This document shows, piece after piece, positions 43,638 to 52,807 of a DNA stretch of 64,000 nucleotides. Position 1 is the stretch's first letter. Each line of letters begins with the position of its first letter. Origin of the DNA: CAJCJE01 sp963818685 (lineage in GTDB: Bacteria > Actinomycetota > Actinomycetes > Mycobacteriales > Pseudonocardiaceae); NCBI GenBank assembly GCA_963818685.1, contig CAWFTJ010000007.1:186001-250000 (forward strand). Reading direction: 5' to 3'. A program made the position numbers and the translations under genes. The notes beneath the pieces are model-generated. The model made no database searches, had not been told where the DNA came from, and saw only the letters and a list, made by a program, of their open reading frames with translations.

Positions 43638-44669
43638 ATGGCCGGCGGCACCGCGCGTCACCGCTCCGGCGACGACCAACAGCCGGTGCTCGCCCTGGAC
43701 ATCGGCGGCACCAAGCTCGCCGCCGCCGTGGTCACCCTGGACGGCACCGCGCACGCCGTCGCCGTTGAGCCGACCCATCGGGAGCAGGGCTGGCACGCGG
43801 TGCTGCACCGGTTGTTCGCCATGGCGCACACGGTGCTGGCCAACTCGGGATTCGATGCCGTCCACGCGGTCGGCATCGCCTGCGGCGGTCCATTGGCGGC
43901 CGACGCCGGTGTGCTGCTGCGCCCACCGCACCTGCCGGACTGGGTTGATGTCCCCATTGGACGGTTGGCGGCCGAGGAATTCGGAGTTCCGTCCGCCCTG
44001 CGCAACGACGCAACAGCCGCGGCCATCGCCGAACACCGCTTCGGCGCCGGCAGGGGCAGTGCGACCATGCTCTACCTGACCGTGTCCACCGGCATCGGCG
44101 GCGGCGCGATCATCAACGACACCCTCTACCTGGGATCGTCCGGCAACGGCTGCGAGTTCGGGCATGTCACGGTCCGGCGCGGTGGCCGGCTGTGCGGCTG
44201 CGGTCGGCGCGGCTGTGTCGAGGCGTATGCGTCGGGCACGTCGATCGCGCTGCGCGCAAGGGAAGCACTTGCCGATGGCACGCCGTCGTCCCTTGCCGGG
44301 TTGGCCGAGGTGACCGCGGCCGACGTGGTCGCCGCTGCCGCCGACGGCGATCCGCTGGCTACCGCCGTGTGGGCGGAAACCGTCGACCTGCTCGGCTCGG
44401 CGATCACCGATCTGGTGAACGTGTTCGAGCCGGACCTGGTGGTGCTCGGCGGTGGGGTGACCCGTGCCGGCGCCATGCTGCTGGATCCGGTTCGCGGGCT
44501 GGTGAACCACGAGGCCATGCCACCCGCTGCGCGCGCGGCCCGCGTCGTCCTGGCCGGCCTGCACGACCTGGTCGGTGTCGTCGGTGCCGGCGTCGTCGCG
44601 CACGACCTGCTCGCCGGCGAGCGTTCCGCACCGATCCGCGCGACGCAAGGGGAGAAAGCTCATGTCTGA
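43638..44669 (+). CDS. ROK-family sugar kinase
   Basis: The ATG at 43638 is preceded by CCGGAGGA. The 343-residue protein has the ATP loop LALDIGGTKLAAAVV near 18-32, LRNDATAAAIAEHRFGAG (catalytic Asp region) and LYLTVSTGIGGGAII. The ROK zinc motif EFGHVTVRRGGRLCGCG plus RRGCVEAY is complete with its His and three Cys. There is no DNA-binding domain, so it is an enzyme and not a ROK repressor. It should phosphorylate a hexose, for example mannose or GlcNAc released by the encoded glycosidases. It overlaps the SIS gene by 8 bp. Confidence 0.9.
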   Translation: MAGGTARHRSGDDQQPVLALDIGGTKLAAAVVTLDGTAHAVAVEPTHREQGWHAVLHRLFAMAHTVLANSGFDAVHAVGIACGGPLAADAGVLLRPPHLPDWVDVPIGRLAAEEFGVPSALRNDATAAAIAEHRFGAGRGSATMLYLTVSTGIGGGAIINDTLYLGSSGNGCEFGHVTVRRGGRLCGCGRRGCVEAYASGTSIALRAREALADGTPSSLAGLAEVTAADVVAAAADGDPLATAVWAETVDLLGSAITDLVNVFEPDLVVLGGGVTRAGAMLLDPVRGLVNHEAMPPAARAARVVLAGLHDLVGVVGAGVVAHDLLAGERSAPIRATQGEKAHV

Positions 44670-45243
44670 CTGGCCGCACAAGCAGTTGGCCGAGCACGTC
44701 CATGTCGCCGAGGCAACAGCGGGCCTCGCCGAGCAGTTGCACTCGGTCGGCATGTTGCTGTGTCGGACCTTCGCAGACGGCGGCACCGTCTACACCCTCG
44801 GCAACGGGGGCAGCGCGGCCGACGCCCAACACCTGACCGGTGAGTTCATCGGTCACTACAAACGCGACCGGCGCCCGCTGCCTTCGGTGTCGCTGTGCAC
44901 GGATCCGAGCGTGTTCAGCTGCATCGCCAACGACTACTCCTACACGGACGTGTTCAGCAGGCAGATCGAGGCACTGGCGCGGCCAGGCGACGTGGTGGTC
45001 GCGTTCAGCACCAGCGGTCGATCGGCCAATGTGGTGAACGCGTTGGCCACCGCGCGCACGCGCGGCGCCACTACGCTGTTGTTCGGTGCGGGTGACGGTG
45101 GTCCCGCCCGCGCGCACGCCGACCACGCCCTGCTGGTCGCATCGGCCGCGACCGCCCGGATTCAGGAGATGCACACCCTGATGCTGCACATCATCAGCGA
45201 AATCGTGGACGAGTGGGCGGCGGGCGCGGAGCCGGCCGCATGA
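44662..45243 (+). CDS. SIS-domain phosphosugar isomerase (GmhA/DiaA-like)
   Basis: The ATG at 44662 is preceded by AAGGGGAGAAAG and lies inside the end of the kinase gene. The 193-residue protein has the GmhA-type motifs TLGNGGSAADAQHLTGEFIG near 40-59, VSLCTDPSVFSCIANDYSY and VVAFSTSGRSANVVNAL. GmhA isomerises sedoheptulose 7-phosphate; relatives isomerise or bind other sugar phosphates. After the ROK kinase it would convert an aldose phosphate to a ketose phosphate, feeding the aldolase at 31624. Its stop overlaps the start of the mannosidase. Confidence 0.87.
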   Translation: MSDWPHKQLAEHVHVAEATAGLAEQLHSVGMLLCRTFADGGTVYTLGNGGSAADAQHLTGEFIGHYKRDRRPLPSVSLCTDPSVFSCIANDYSYTDVFSRQIEALARPGDVVVAFSTSGRSANVVNALATARTRGATTLLFGAGDGGPARAHADHALLVASAATARIQEMHTLMLHIISEIVDEWAAGAEPAA

Positions 45244-47937
45244 CCGGCAGCAAGATCCGGCCGGGCGCACCGCTGTCCAACACCCATCCGGGTGACGAGT
45301 CGGCCGTCCGTCCGATCGCGACACCGGATCGCACCCTGCACATGATCGGCCACGCCCACCTCGACCCGGTGTGGCTGTGGCCGTGGCAGGAGGGCTACCA
45401 GGAGGCGAGGGCGACATTCTGGTCGGCCATCCACCGGATGGACGAGTACCCCGACTTCGTCTTCACCTGCGATCAGGTCGTCCTGCTCAGCTGGGTGGAG
45501 GAGACCGACCCCGAACTGTTCGCCCGTATCAGCGAGCGGATCGCCGAGGGCCGCTGGCAGATGGTCGGCGGCTGGTGGGTCGAGCCGGACTGCAACCTGC
45601 CGGGCGGCGAGTCCTTCGTTCGGCAGGGCCTCTACGGCCAGCGGTACCTCGCGGAGAAGTTCGGCATCACCGCCACGGTCGGTATGAACGCCGACCCGTT
45701 CGGACACAACGGGATGCTGCCGCAGATCCTGCGCGGCCAGGGCATGGACTCCTACTGCTTCCTGCGGCCGGGCCCACACGAGAGCAGCCTGCCCGGCACC
45801 GCGTTCTGGTGGGAGGCGCCGGACGGCTCGCGGGTGCTTGCCTACCGCATTCCCTACGAGTACGGCAGTCCTGCTGGCGACGTGTCCGGCCAGATCGACA
45901 AGTCGCTCGGCGCGATCGGCGTCGATCTCGGGCAGGCCATGGTCTTCTACGGCGTCGGAAACCACGGCGGCGGCCCGACAAGGGCCAACATCGACTCGAT
46001 CCGCCGCTACGACGGCATGGGCACGTTCGGCAGGCTGGTGCTGTCCTCGCCGCGCCGCTACTTCGACGAGTTCGCCGAGCGCCTCGGCACGGACGGCTTG
46101 GCGGAACTGCCGGTCTGGCGGGACGACCTGCAGATGCACGCGGTCGGCTGCTACTCGGCGCACTCCGGCATCAAGCAGTGGCAGCGCCGCGCGCAGGCCG
46201 CGATCCTGTCCGCGGAGCGCTGGGCCGCGATCTGCACCGTCCAGTTCGGACTCGAATATCCCAGGAGCGAACTCGGCAACGCCTGGAAGCAGATCCTGTT
46301 CAACCAGTTCCACGACATCCTGCCCGGTTCGGCGATCGAGCACGCCTACGTCGACGCCCGCGACCAGCTCGGCGAGTCGGTCGCGATCGCCAAGCGGATC
46401 ATCGCGCGCAGCCACAACGTGATCGCCCGGCACGTCGACATCCCGCTTGAGGAGAACACCCAGCCGGTCCTGGTGTTCAACCCGCATCCCTGGCCGGTCA
46501 CCTCGGCGATCGAGTTGCAGTACGGCGCCCAGCCGACCGGCGTGCACGTCGTCGACGAATCCGGTGCGCCGACCACGTCGCAGCGGATTCAGTCGGTGGC
46601 GACCACCGACGACCGGGGCCGCGCCGCGACCGTGTTCGACGCGGCCGTGCCAGCGCTCGGCTACCGTCTCTACCGCCTGCGCCCCGGCACCCGCACCCGT
46701 TGCCGCCAAGGCCGGTCCGTTGCGGGTGAGCGAGACGCTGCTGGAGAACGACCTGCTGCGTGCGGAGTTCGACCAGGACACCGGTTGGCTGACGTCGCTG
46801 CTCGACCGGCGTACCGGGCTCGACGTGCTGGCCGGCGCGCGCGGCGAACACACCCAGATCTGCCAGGACCCGACGGACACCTGGGGCCACCGCGTTGTTT
46901 CCTACCGCTGGCCCGGCGCTGCCATGCGCACCACCCGGATCGTCGTGCGCGAGCAGGGCCCGCTGCGGGCCAGGCTGCGGATCGAACGCGACTGGCACAA
47001 CTCGACCATGGTGGAGGAGTTCATCCTCGGCCATCGCGGCGACGCGCTCGAAGTGCGGGTGAGCATCGACTGGCGGGAACAGGCCCACCTGCTCAAGCTG
47101 TGCTTCCCCACCGCGATCGAGCAGCCGGCCGCCACGTTCGAGATTCCGTTCGGCACCAGGCGGGCGCCGGTCGACGGGGCGGAGCGGCCAGCCCAGTCCT
47201 GGGTGGACATCAGCGGCGTCGTTGGCGGGCGTCCCGCCGGCCTTGCCGTGGTCAACGACGCCAAACACGGCTACGACGTGTCGGCCGGCACCCCGGGCGG
47301 CGACACACCCAGCGTCGGCATCACCGCGCTGCGCAGCCCGGTCTACTCCTGGCACGATCCGCGCCGCCTCGACCAGGACGGCTTCTACTCCTACCAGGAC
47401 CAGGGCATCCAGCAGTTCACCTACCTGCTCGTCCCGCACGCGGGTGACTGGCTGGTGGCCGGGCTGACCCGGCGTGCCGCCGAACTGGGCTCGCCGGTGC
47501 GGGCCATGCTGGAAAGCTTCCACCCGGGACCACTGCCGTCCAGCCAGAGCTTCGCCGGCGACGGTGCGGGCCCTGTGATGGTCACCGCGATCAAGGGCAG
47601 CGAGGACGGACCCGGCACCGACCTGATCGTGCGCGCGGTGGAGACCACCGGCCGGGACGCGTCCGCCCGGATCGAACTGCCGTTGCTCGGCCGGGTGATC
47701 GAGGCCGAGTTCGGCCCGAGCCGCATCCGCACCTTCCGGGTGCCCACCGACGGCGGTCCGGTCCGGGAAACCGACCTGATCGAGTGGGACCTGCCCGAAC
47801 CGTCCGCCGAATTCTCCGCGTCGCCGAGCGCGGCCAGCCCCGGTGGCGACACCGCGCCCGAACCCGATCCCGACTCGTCCGACGCCACCCCACTGGCCGA
47901 ACGCACCGCGCCCGGCCAGGAATGGCGCGATGGCTGA
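45240..47937 (+). CDS. GH38 alpha-mannosidase, one apparent +1 frameshift
   Basis: From ATG 45240 the N-terminal half shows the zinc-binding HAHLDPVWLWPWQEGY (His38, Asp42), the catalytic nucleophile Asp152 in GMNADPFGHNG and QILFNQFHDILPGSAIEHAY. This is a full GH38 active site. Near 46690 the frame shifts by +1 and the C-terminal domain continues (LLENDLLRAEFDQDTGWLTS, then DRRTG) to 47937. Together about 898 residues, normal for bacterial GH38 enzymes. There is no signal peptide: it should trim alpha-mannosides inside the cell, as in N-glycan loci of streptococci. The shift falls in a CCGGCACCCGCACCCG stretch and is probably a sequence error. Confidence 0.88.
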
Positions 47938-49797
47938 GCACGTCGTCGAGCTGCGCTGGCAAGACGGTGCAACTCATCGCCCCGACCGACGGCCCGTTGC
48001 GCGTCCGCGCCAACTGGTCCACGCACGCCAACCGCACGCGACATCCGACTGACCATCGAATGCGACGCCGCCGTGACCGCCTCGATCCGGTTCCTGCTCC
48101 CGTTGCCGGACCGGACCGAGGCGCCGTGGTGGCTGATCCCCGGCGCCTTCTACGGCGAGAACCGGCCGGCCGAGAACGCGCGCGCCTTCCCGCGCTTCGC
48201 CGTTGGCGCGCATGATCCGAGGGGAATGGTCAGTGACCACTGGGAGTTCCGCGCCGACCGGGCCGCCACCCCGGCCGTGTTCGGCTGGACCGAGTCCGGT
48301 GGCGCCGCGCTGGTCGCCGACGAGACGACACCACTCGGCATGACCGGCCTCGGTTTCGGGCACGACGCGTCGACCGGGCAGGCGTCGCTGTGGCTGCGTT
48401 TTCCCTTCCGGGAGACGCCGATCAGCTACTACGGCTCCGGCACGCCGAACCCGCCGGAACAGCACAGCCACCCCTGGCAGCCGGGCGAGCGCGCCGTGCT
48501 CGGCATCGCGCTGTACGCCCTGCCCGCCGACCGCCACGCCTACGCTCCCGTGCTGCGCGAACAGCACCAACGACTGAGCGCGCAGGCCCCGCTGAACCCG
48601 TGGGTGAGCCTTGAACAGGCCGCCGAACTGGCCGCGCACGGACTGCTGCGCTGGCACTACGACCCCGACCCCGGCGTGCTGCTGGAGACCGTCGGCTTCG
48701 ATCGCGAGGTCACCGGCCAGGACGGCAAACCCGTTGACCGGCAGGCCATGCACGTCGGCTGGGTCAGCGGCATCCCGTGGGCCTACGCGCTGCTGCTGCA
48801 CGGCGCCAGGACCGGCGACGACGCGCCGATCGCGGCGGCCCAGCGGGTCATCGACTTCTGCTGTGCCAACCGATCGCCGTCCGGCACCTTCTGGGGAGTG
48901 TGGTACCGGGACAAGGGCTGGACGCAGAGCTGGTCGCCGGTGCGGCACAGCCTGCACTCGCGCACGCTCGGCGAAGCCACCCTGTTTCTGCTGCGCGCAC
49001 TTCGGCTGTCCCCGTGTCCGGCCTGGACCGACGCGGCACGCGGCAACCTGGACGCGGTGATCGCACGGCAGCGCGCGGACGGCAACCTCGGCAGCGCCCA
49101 CCACGCACTCACCGGGCAGGTGCTGTCCTGGTCCGGCAGTTCCGGTCTGGCCTGGGTGAACGCCCTTGCCGAAGCCGAGGAACTGCGCGACGGTCGCTAT
49201 CTCACGGCCGCCCAGCGAGCAGGCGAGTACTACGCCTCGTTCGTGACCGACGAGTTCCCGCACGGCGCACCGGAAGACGTCGACCTCGCACCCACCTCGG
49301 AAGACGGCTACGTCGCGCTGATGGCCTACCTCGCGCTGTACCGCCGCACCGGACGGGCCGACTGGCTGGATCTCGCCCGCCGCTCCGCCGACTGGCTGCT
49401 CACCTTCCGCTACGCCTACAACACCACATTCCCTGCGGGCACACCGCTGCACGTCTACGGATTCGCCAGCAGGGGCGCGGACACCGCGTCACCGTCGAAT
49501 CAGCATCTGCACGCCTACGGCCTGGTGTGCACGGCGGAACTGGCCGAACTGGCCGCCGCCTGCGGCGACCAGTACTACGCAGAACGCGCTGCCGAGTCAC
49601 TGGCCTGCTTCCGCCAGTTCGTCGCCAGGTTCGACGGCGACTTCAACGCCTACCGGGGCATGGTCACCGAGCGGTACTACCAGACGGCCTGCTTCCAGCC
49701 CAAGGGAATGCTGCTCACCCTCTCGCACGCGTGGAGCGCCGGCGTGCTGCTGCTCGGCTGCGAACAGGTCCTTGCGCAGCCCGCCACTATTCTGTGA
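47930..49797 (+). CDS. Conserved protein, probable six-hairpin (alpha/alpha)6 glycosidase-like fold, two +1 shifts at 5' end
   Basis: The ATG at 47930 overlaps the GH38 stop by 8 bp and reads AEHVVELRW. After a +1 shift near 47962 it continues GKTVQLIAPTDGPLRVRANW, and after another near 48037 RDIRLTIECDAAVTASIRF, then is open to 49797 (about 620 residues). The N-terminal part is a beta-sandwich. From residue 200 on, repeated helical hairpins with WVSGIPWAYALLLHGARTG, GTFWGVWYRDKGWTQSW and TSEDGYVALMAYLALYRRTG suggest an (alpha/alpha)6 barrel such as the six-hairpin glycosidases or C5-epimerase-like proteins. I do not recognise a defined family or catalytic pair. Co-transcription with GH38 points to glycan processing. 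Confidence 0.65.
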
Positions 49798-49838
49798 TAC
49801 CGCACCTCGCGCATCGACAAGCTCAGGAAGGGCAGGAC

Positions 49839-50414
49839 ATGAACTTCTGGGAGACCATGACGGGCAGCGATCTCAGTGATTCGCCGACGTTGCGCGAAGC
49901 CGTTCCGGCCGATGTGCCGTCGATCGCCGCGCTCATGCGCGCGTCCGTGCTCGACGTGTTTCCGCGTTTCCACGACGAACGCGAGACGGCTGCCGCTGCC
50001 CGGTACCTCACCGAACCGGACACGGTCCTGATCGACAACGGGACCTACTACGTGCACGAGGCGGACGGGCAGATTGTCGCGTGCGGTGGCTGGAGCAAGC
50101 GCGACAAGCTCTACACCGGCTCCGGCGCGGCACCGGGGGACGGCCGTCTGCTCGACCCGGCCACCGAGCCGGCCCGGGTCCGCGCGATGTTCGTCCGTGC
50201 CGACTGGACCCGTCGCGGGCTGGGGCGGGCGATCCTGGCCCGGTCCGTTGCGGCGGCAAGGGCGGCGGGTTTCCGGGCGTTGGTGCTGATGGCCACGTTG
50301 CCGGGCGAGCCGCTCTACCGGTCCTTCGGCTTCCGCGAGGTGCGGCGAACCGAGGTGCCGCTGCCCAACGGTGTCATGCTCGGCGGCGTCGCCATGGAAT
50401 ACCCGTTGCCCTGA
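49839..50414 (+). CDS. GNAT-family N-acetyltransferase
   Basis: The ATG at 49839 follows AGGAAGGGCAGGAC. The 191-residue protein has the GNAT acetyl-CoA site VRAMFVRADWTRRGLGRAIL near 120-139 (R/QxxGxG/A pattern) and LMATLPGEPLYRSFGFREV, the typical motif B. It should transfer an acetyl group from acetyl-CoA to an amine; the acceptor is unknown. It follows the sugar locus by 42 bp but has its own ribosome-binding site and may be read through from upstream. Confidence 0.87.
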   Translation: MNFWETMTGSDLSDSPTLREAVPADVPSIAALMRASVLDVFPRFHDERETAAAARYLTEPDTVLIDNGTYYVHEADGQIVACGGWSKRDKLYTGSGAAPGDGRLLDPATEPARVRAMFVRADWTRRGLGRAILARSVAAARAAGFRALVLMATLPGEPLYRSFGFREVRRTEVPLPNGVMLGGVAMEYPLP

Positions 50415-50473
50415 ACAACCGACCACGGCGGCACATCGGTACAGTGACTCGTCGTCGACGGTTTGGAGTGACG

Positions 50474-51289
50474 ATGGCCGACGAGGTCGCGATGGAGAGC
50501 TGGGTTCCCGACGAAGTCGATCCGAACGTGCCCAGCGTGGCGCGAATCTATGACTTCCTGCTCGGCGGCGCGCACAACTTCGACGTCGACCGGCAGATGG
50601 TGACGAGACTGCTGGCGGTACAGCCCAATGTTCGGCAGATAGCACTGCGAAATCGGGCATTTCTGCGGCGGGCGGTTCGGTTCCTGGTGGACAGCGGTAT
50701 TCGCCAGTTTCTTGACCTCGGGTCGGGTATTCCGACCGTGGGCAACGTGCACGAGATCGCGCAGGAGATGGCTCCCGAGTCTCGGGTCGTGTACGTGGAC
50801 TACGAGGCCGTCGCGGTCGCGCACAGCGAGTTGATCCTCCGCGACAACGACAAGGCCGACATCGTGTGCGCGGACGTCACCCATCCGGCGGACGTGCTCG
50901 GGGCTCCGACGACCCGACGACTGCTCGATTTCAGTGAACCGCTCGGTGTGCTCGCGGTGACGCTGGGGCACTACCTGCCGCCGCGGTCGCGGCCGGTCGA
51001 GGTGTTCGCGCAGTACCGCGATGCCATCGTGCCCGGTAGTTACCTGGTGCTGACCCATCTCACGGACGACCTCGAATCCGTCAACGGGACCGAAATCGTG
51101 GAGACCATGCGGGCGACGCGGGACAACGTGTTTCCGCGCACCAGGACCGAGGTGCTGGCGATGTTCGACGGTTTCGAGTTGGTGGAACCCGGACTGACGA
51201 CCACATCGCAGTGGCACCCCGAACCAGGGATCGCACCGGTCGACCCTGCCGAAGACGGGCTGTACGCGGGGGTCGCGCGCCGGCTGTGA
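50474..51289 (+). CDS. DUF574 (SAM-dependent methyltransferase-like) family protein
   Basis: A 271-residue protein of the actinobacterial DUF574/PF04672 family. It shows the N-terminal signature PNVPSVARIYDFLLGGAHNF near 17-36, then RAFLRRAVRFLVDSGIRQFLDLGSGIPT, where DLGSGIP is the SAM-binding loop, and VVYVDYEAVAVAHSE. These proteins occur in many paralogues in streptomycetes and relatives, and most have no known substrate. The predicted fold is a class I methyltransferase. It follows the GNAT gene by 59 bp. Nothing here points to a pathway. Confidence 0.9.
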   Translation: MADEVAMESWVPDEVDPNVPSVARIYDFLLGGAHNFDVDRQMVTRLLAVQPNVRQIALRNRAFLRRAVRFLVDSGIRQFLDLGSGIPTVGNVHEIAQEMAPESRVVYVDYEAVAVAHSELILRDNDKADIVCADVTHPADVLGAPTTRRLLDFSEPLGVLAVTLGHYLPPRSRPVEVFAQYRDAIVPGSYLVLTHLTDDLESVNGTEIVETMRATRDNVFPRTRTEVLAMFDGFELVEPGLTTTSQWHPEPGIAPVDPAEDGLYAGVARRL

Positions 51290-51300
51290 CGTCGTTCCGG

Positions 51301-51660
51301 TCACTTCCGCTCCAGCGCGGCCAGCCGCAACTCAAGCTGGTCAACCCGGTGTCGTAGCAGGGTCACCTGAGCTTCAAGGCTGACTTCCCGTTCTGCTCTG
51401 CGCTGAATGCGCGGTGAGGCTGCCGCACGCTCGATCACCGCGTCCAGTTGGACAAGGCGTTGCGGCCCGTTCGGGCCGTCCACCAGCCGGGACTGGATCT
51501 CGCCGTTGCGGTACCAGGCCCGCAGGGCCGAGCGGGAAACGCCGGTTTCGGCCTGCGCCTTGGCCAGCGTGACCCAGGGCGCCTCCTCCAGTTGCTCGAA
51601 CAGTTCCAGCTCGTTGCGCCAACGCGCGAGCCGGTCCTCCCAGTCTGACGGCGTCTCCAT
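51301..51660 (-). CDS. Small HTH regulator with C-terminal coiled coil
   Basis: A 119-residue protein from ATG 51660, with GAAGGAAGGG upstream. The middle holds a MerR-like helix-turn-helix: VTLAKAQAETGVSRSALRAW, then YRNGEIQSRLVDG. The C-terminus, EVSLEAQVTLLRHRVDQLEL, has leucine-zipper spacing and should dimerise. It is divergent from the Clp-N gene, and the shared 68-bp gap carries a 22-bp palindrome. The pair therefore looks like a regulator controlling itself and its neighbour, comparable to MerR-type heat-shock repressors with chaperones. No effector domain is present. Confidence 0.8.
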   Translation of the reverse strand: METPSDWEDRLARWRNELELFEQLEEAPWVTLAKAQAETGVSRSALRAWYRNGEIQSRLVDGPNGPQRLVQLDAVIERAAASPRIQRRAEREVSLEAQVTLLRHRVDQLELRLAALERK

Positions 51661-51687
51661 CGCACCCTTCCTTCAGCATGGTGACCA

Positions 51688-51709
51688 TGTCAATAACAGT
51701 GTATTGACA
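51688..51709. promoter_or_regulatory. 22-bp operator-like palindrome between HTH and Clp-N genes
   Basis: Arms TGTCAATA and TATTGACA flank six bases (ACAGTG). Each arm contains a TTGACA-like -35 on one strand, so a bound regulator would block both divergent promoters. The AT-rich content stands out in this GC-rich context. Confidence 0.7.
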
Positions 51710-51728
51710 CGGTTGCAACCATGGAACC

Positions 51729-52706
51729 ATGTTTGAGAAATTCACCGTCAAGGCCCGCGAAGTGGTCGTCACCGCACAGGAGGAGGCGAGGCAGCTCAAC
51801 CACAACTACATCGGCACCGAACACATCCTGTTGGGGCTGCTCGACTCGGCGGACAGCGTGGCGGCGAAAGTCCTGTACCAGCTCGGGTGCACCAAGGAGG
51901 CCGCGCACGCCGACATCGTCACGCTGGTCGGGCCGGGCGCGGAGGAGCCGCGCGGTCATATCCCGTTCACGCCGCGCGCGAAGAAGACGCTGGAAATCGC
52001 CCTGCGCGAGGCGCGACAGCTGCACCACAACCACATCGGCACGGAACACATCCTGCTTGCCCTGGTCAGGGAAGGTGAGGGCGTCGGAGCGAAGGTGCTC
52101 GCCGAGCGGATCAATCCGATCAGCAAGATCCGTGCCGCGGTGCTGGCATCGATCGAGGAATCGCAGGACGCCACGGCCAGCCCATGGCCGGCCGGCACAC
52201 CTGCCACCGAGGACACCGTGTCCACCGCCAGCGCGCTGGCCGGTGGGGCGCCGGTGGGCAGCCATCACCTGCTTGAGGCCATGCTGCGAACGGAGAACAG
52301 CATGGCGGCCAGGGTGCTGCGCGAACTCGGCGTCGACCCGGACGCGGTCGCCGCCAAGATCGACGAACTTGATCCGGACACGACAACGGACGCGAACCCG
52401 GAGGAGACCGCGGGGCGCAGGATGGAAATCCGGCTGGTCGACGACGAGGTACACCTGATCCTGCGTGACCAGGCAACGGTCGCGATCGCCAAGCAGGTCA
52501 CCGAGCTGTCCGGCGGCCCGATCGTGGGTGTCGGGCCGGTCGCCGGCCTGTTCGTCCCGCTCTGGCGCTCGACCAACCAACTCCTGTTGCAGATTCAGGG
52601 CATGCTGGAACCCGAACGCGAAGAAGAGGGCGAATCCGCCACGAGCAAGGCGGCCAAGGTCGTGCGCACGGTGCTCGCGCCGCGGCTGCGCTGGCGGAGC
52701 CGCTGA
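51729..52706 (+). CDS. Stand-alone Clp-N repeat protein (no ATPase domain)
   Basis: A 325-residue protein starting FEKFTVKAREVVVTAQEEAR. Two clear Clp-N repeats are visible: LNHNYIGTEHILLGLLDSAD near 27-46 and LHHNHIGTEHILLALVREGE near 97-116. A third, weaker repeat is VGSHHLLEAMLRTENSMAAR near 175. Clp-N repeats are the adaptor- and substrate-binding part of ClpC and ClpB; the AAA+ ATPase modules are missing here. The C-terminal 100 residues (RMEIRLVDDEVHLILRDQA) are of unknown fold. It might act as an adaptor or decoy for Clp proteases. Control by the divergent HTH gene across the palindrome at 51688 is inferred. Confidence 0.87.
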   Translation: MFEKFTVKAREVVVTAQEEARQLNHNYIGTEHILLGLLDSADSVAAKVLYQLGCTKEAAHADIVTLVGPGAEEPRGHIPFTPRAKKTLEIALREARQLHHNHIGTEHILLALVREGEGVGAKVLAERINPISKIRAAVLASIEESQDATASPWPAGTPATEDTVSTASALAGGAPVGSHHLLEAMLRTENSMAARVLRELGVDPDAVAAKIDELDPDTTTDANPEETAGRRMEIRLVDDEVHLILRDQATVAIAKQVTELSGGPIVGVGPVAGLFVPLWRSTNQLLLQIQGMLEPEREEEGESATSKAAKVVRTVLAPRLRWRSR

Positions 52707-52745
52707 TCAGCGGGCCGGTGGGCAGGTCACTTCGGGGACACGGCG

Positions 52746-52779
52746 CGGGCCCGTGGACGATCGATCGTCCACGGGCCCG
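52746..52779. terminator. Bidirectional terminator, perfect 34-bp palindrome
   Basis: Arms of 17 bp, CGGGCCCGTGGACGATC and its complement, form a perfect palindrome between the convergent Clp-N and GH3 genes. Confidence 0.82.
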
Positions 52780-52807
52780 GCCAACCTGTGCTGCTTGCGG
52801 TGCCGCG

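Noticed and set aside
45162..46880. 572-codon minus-strand frame opposite GH38
   Set aside because: The plus strand has the complete GH38 active site; the reverse frame shows no domain.
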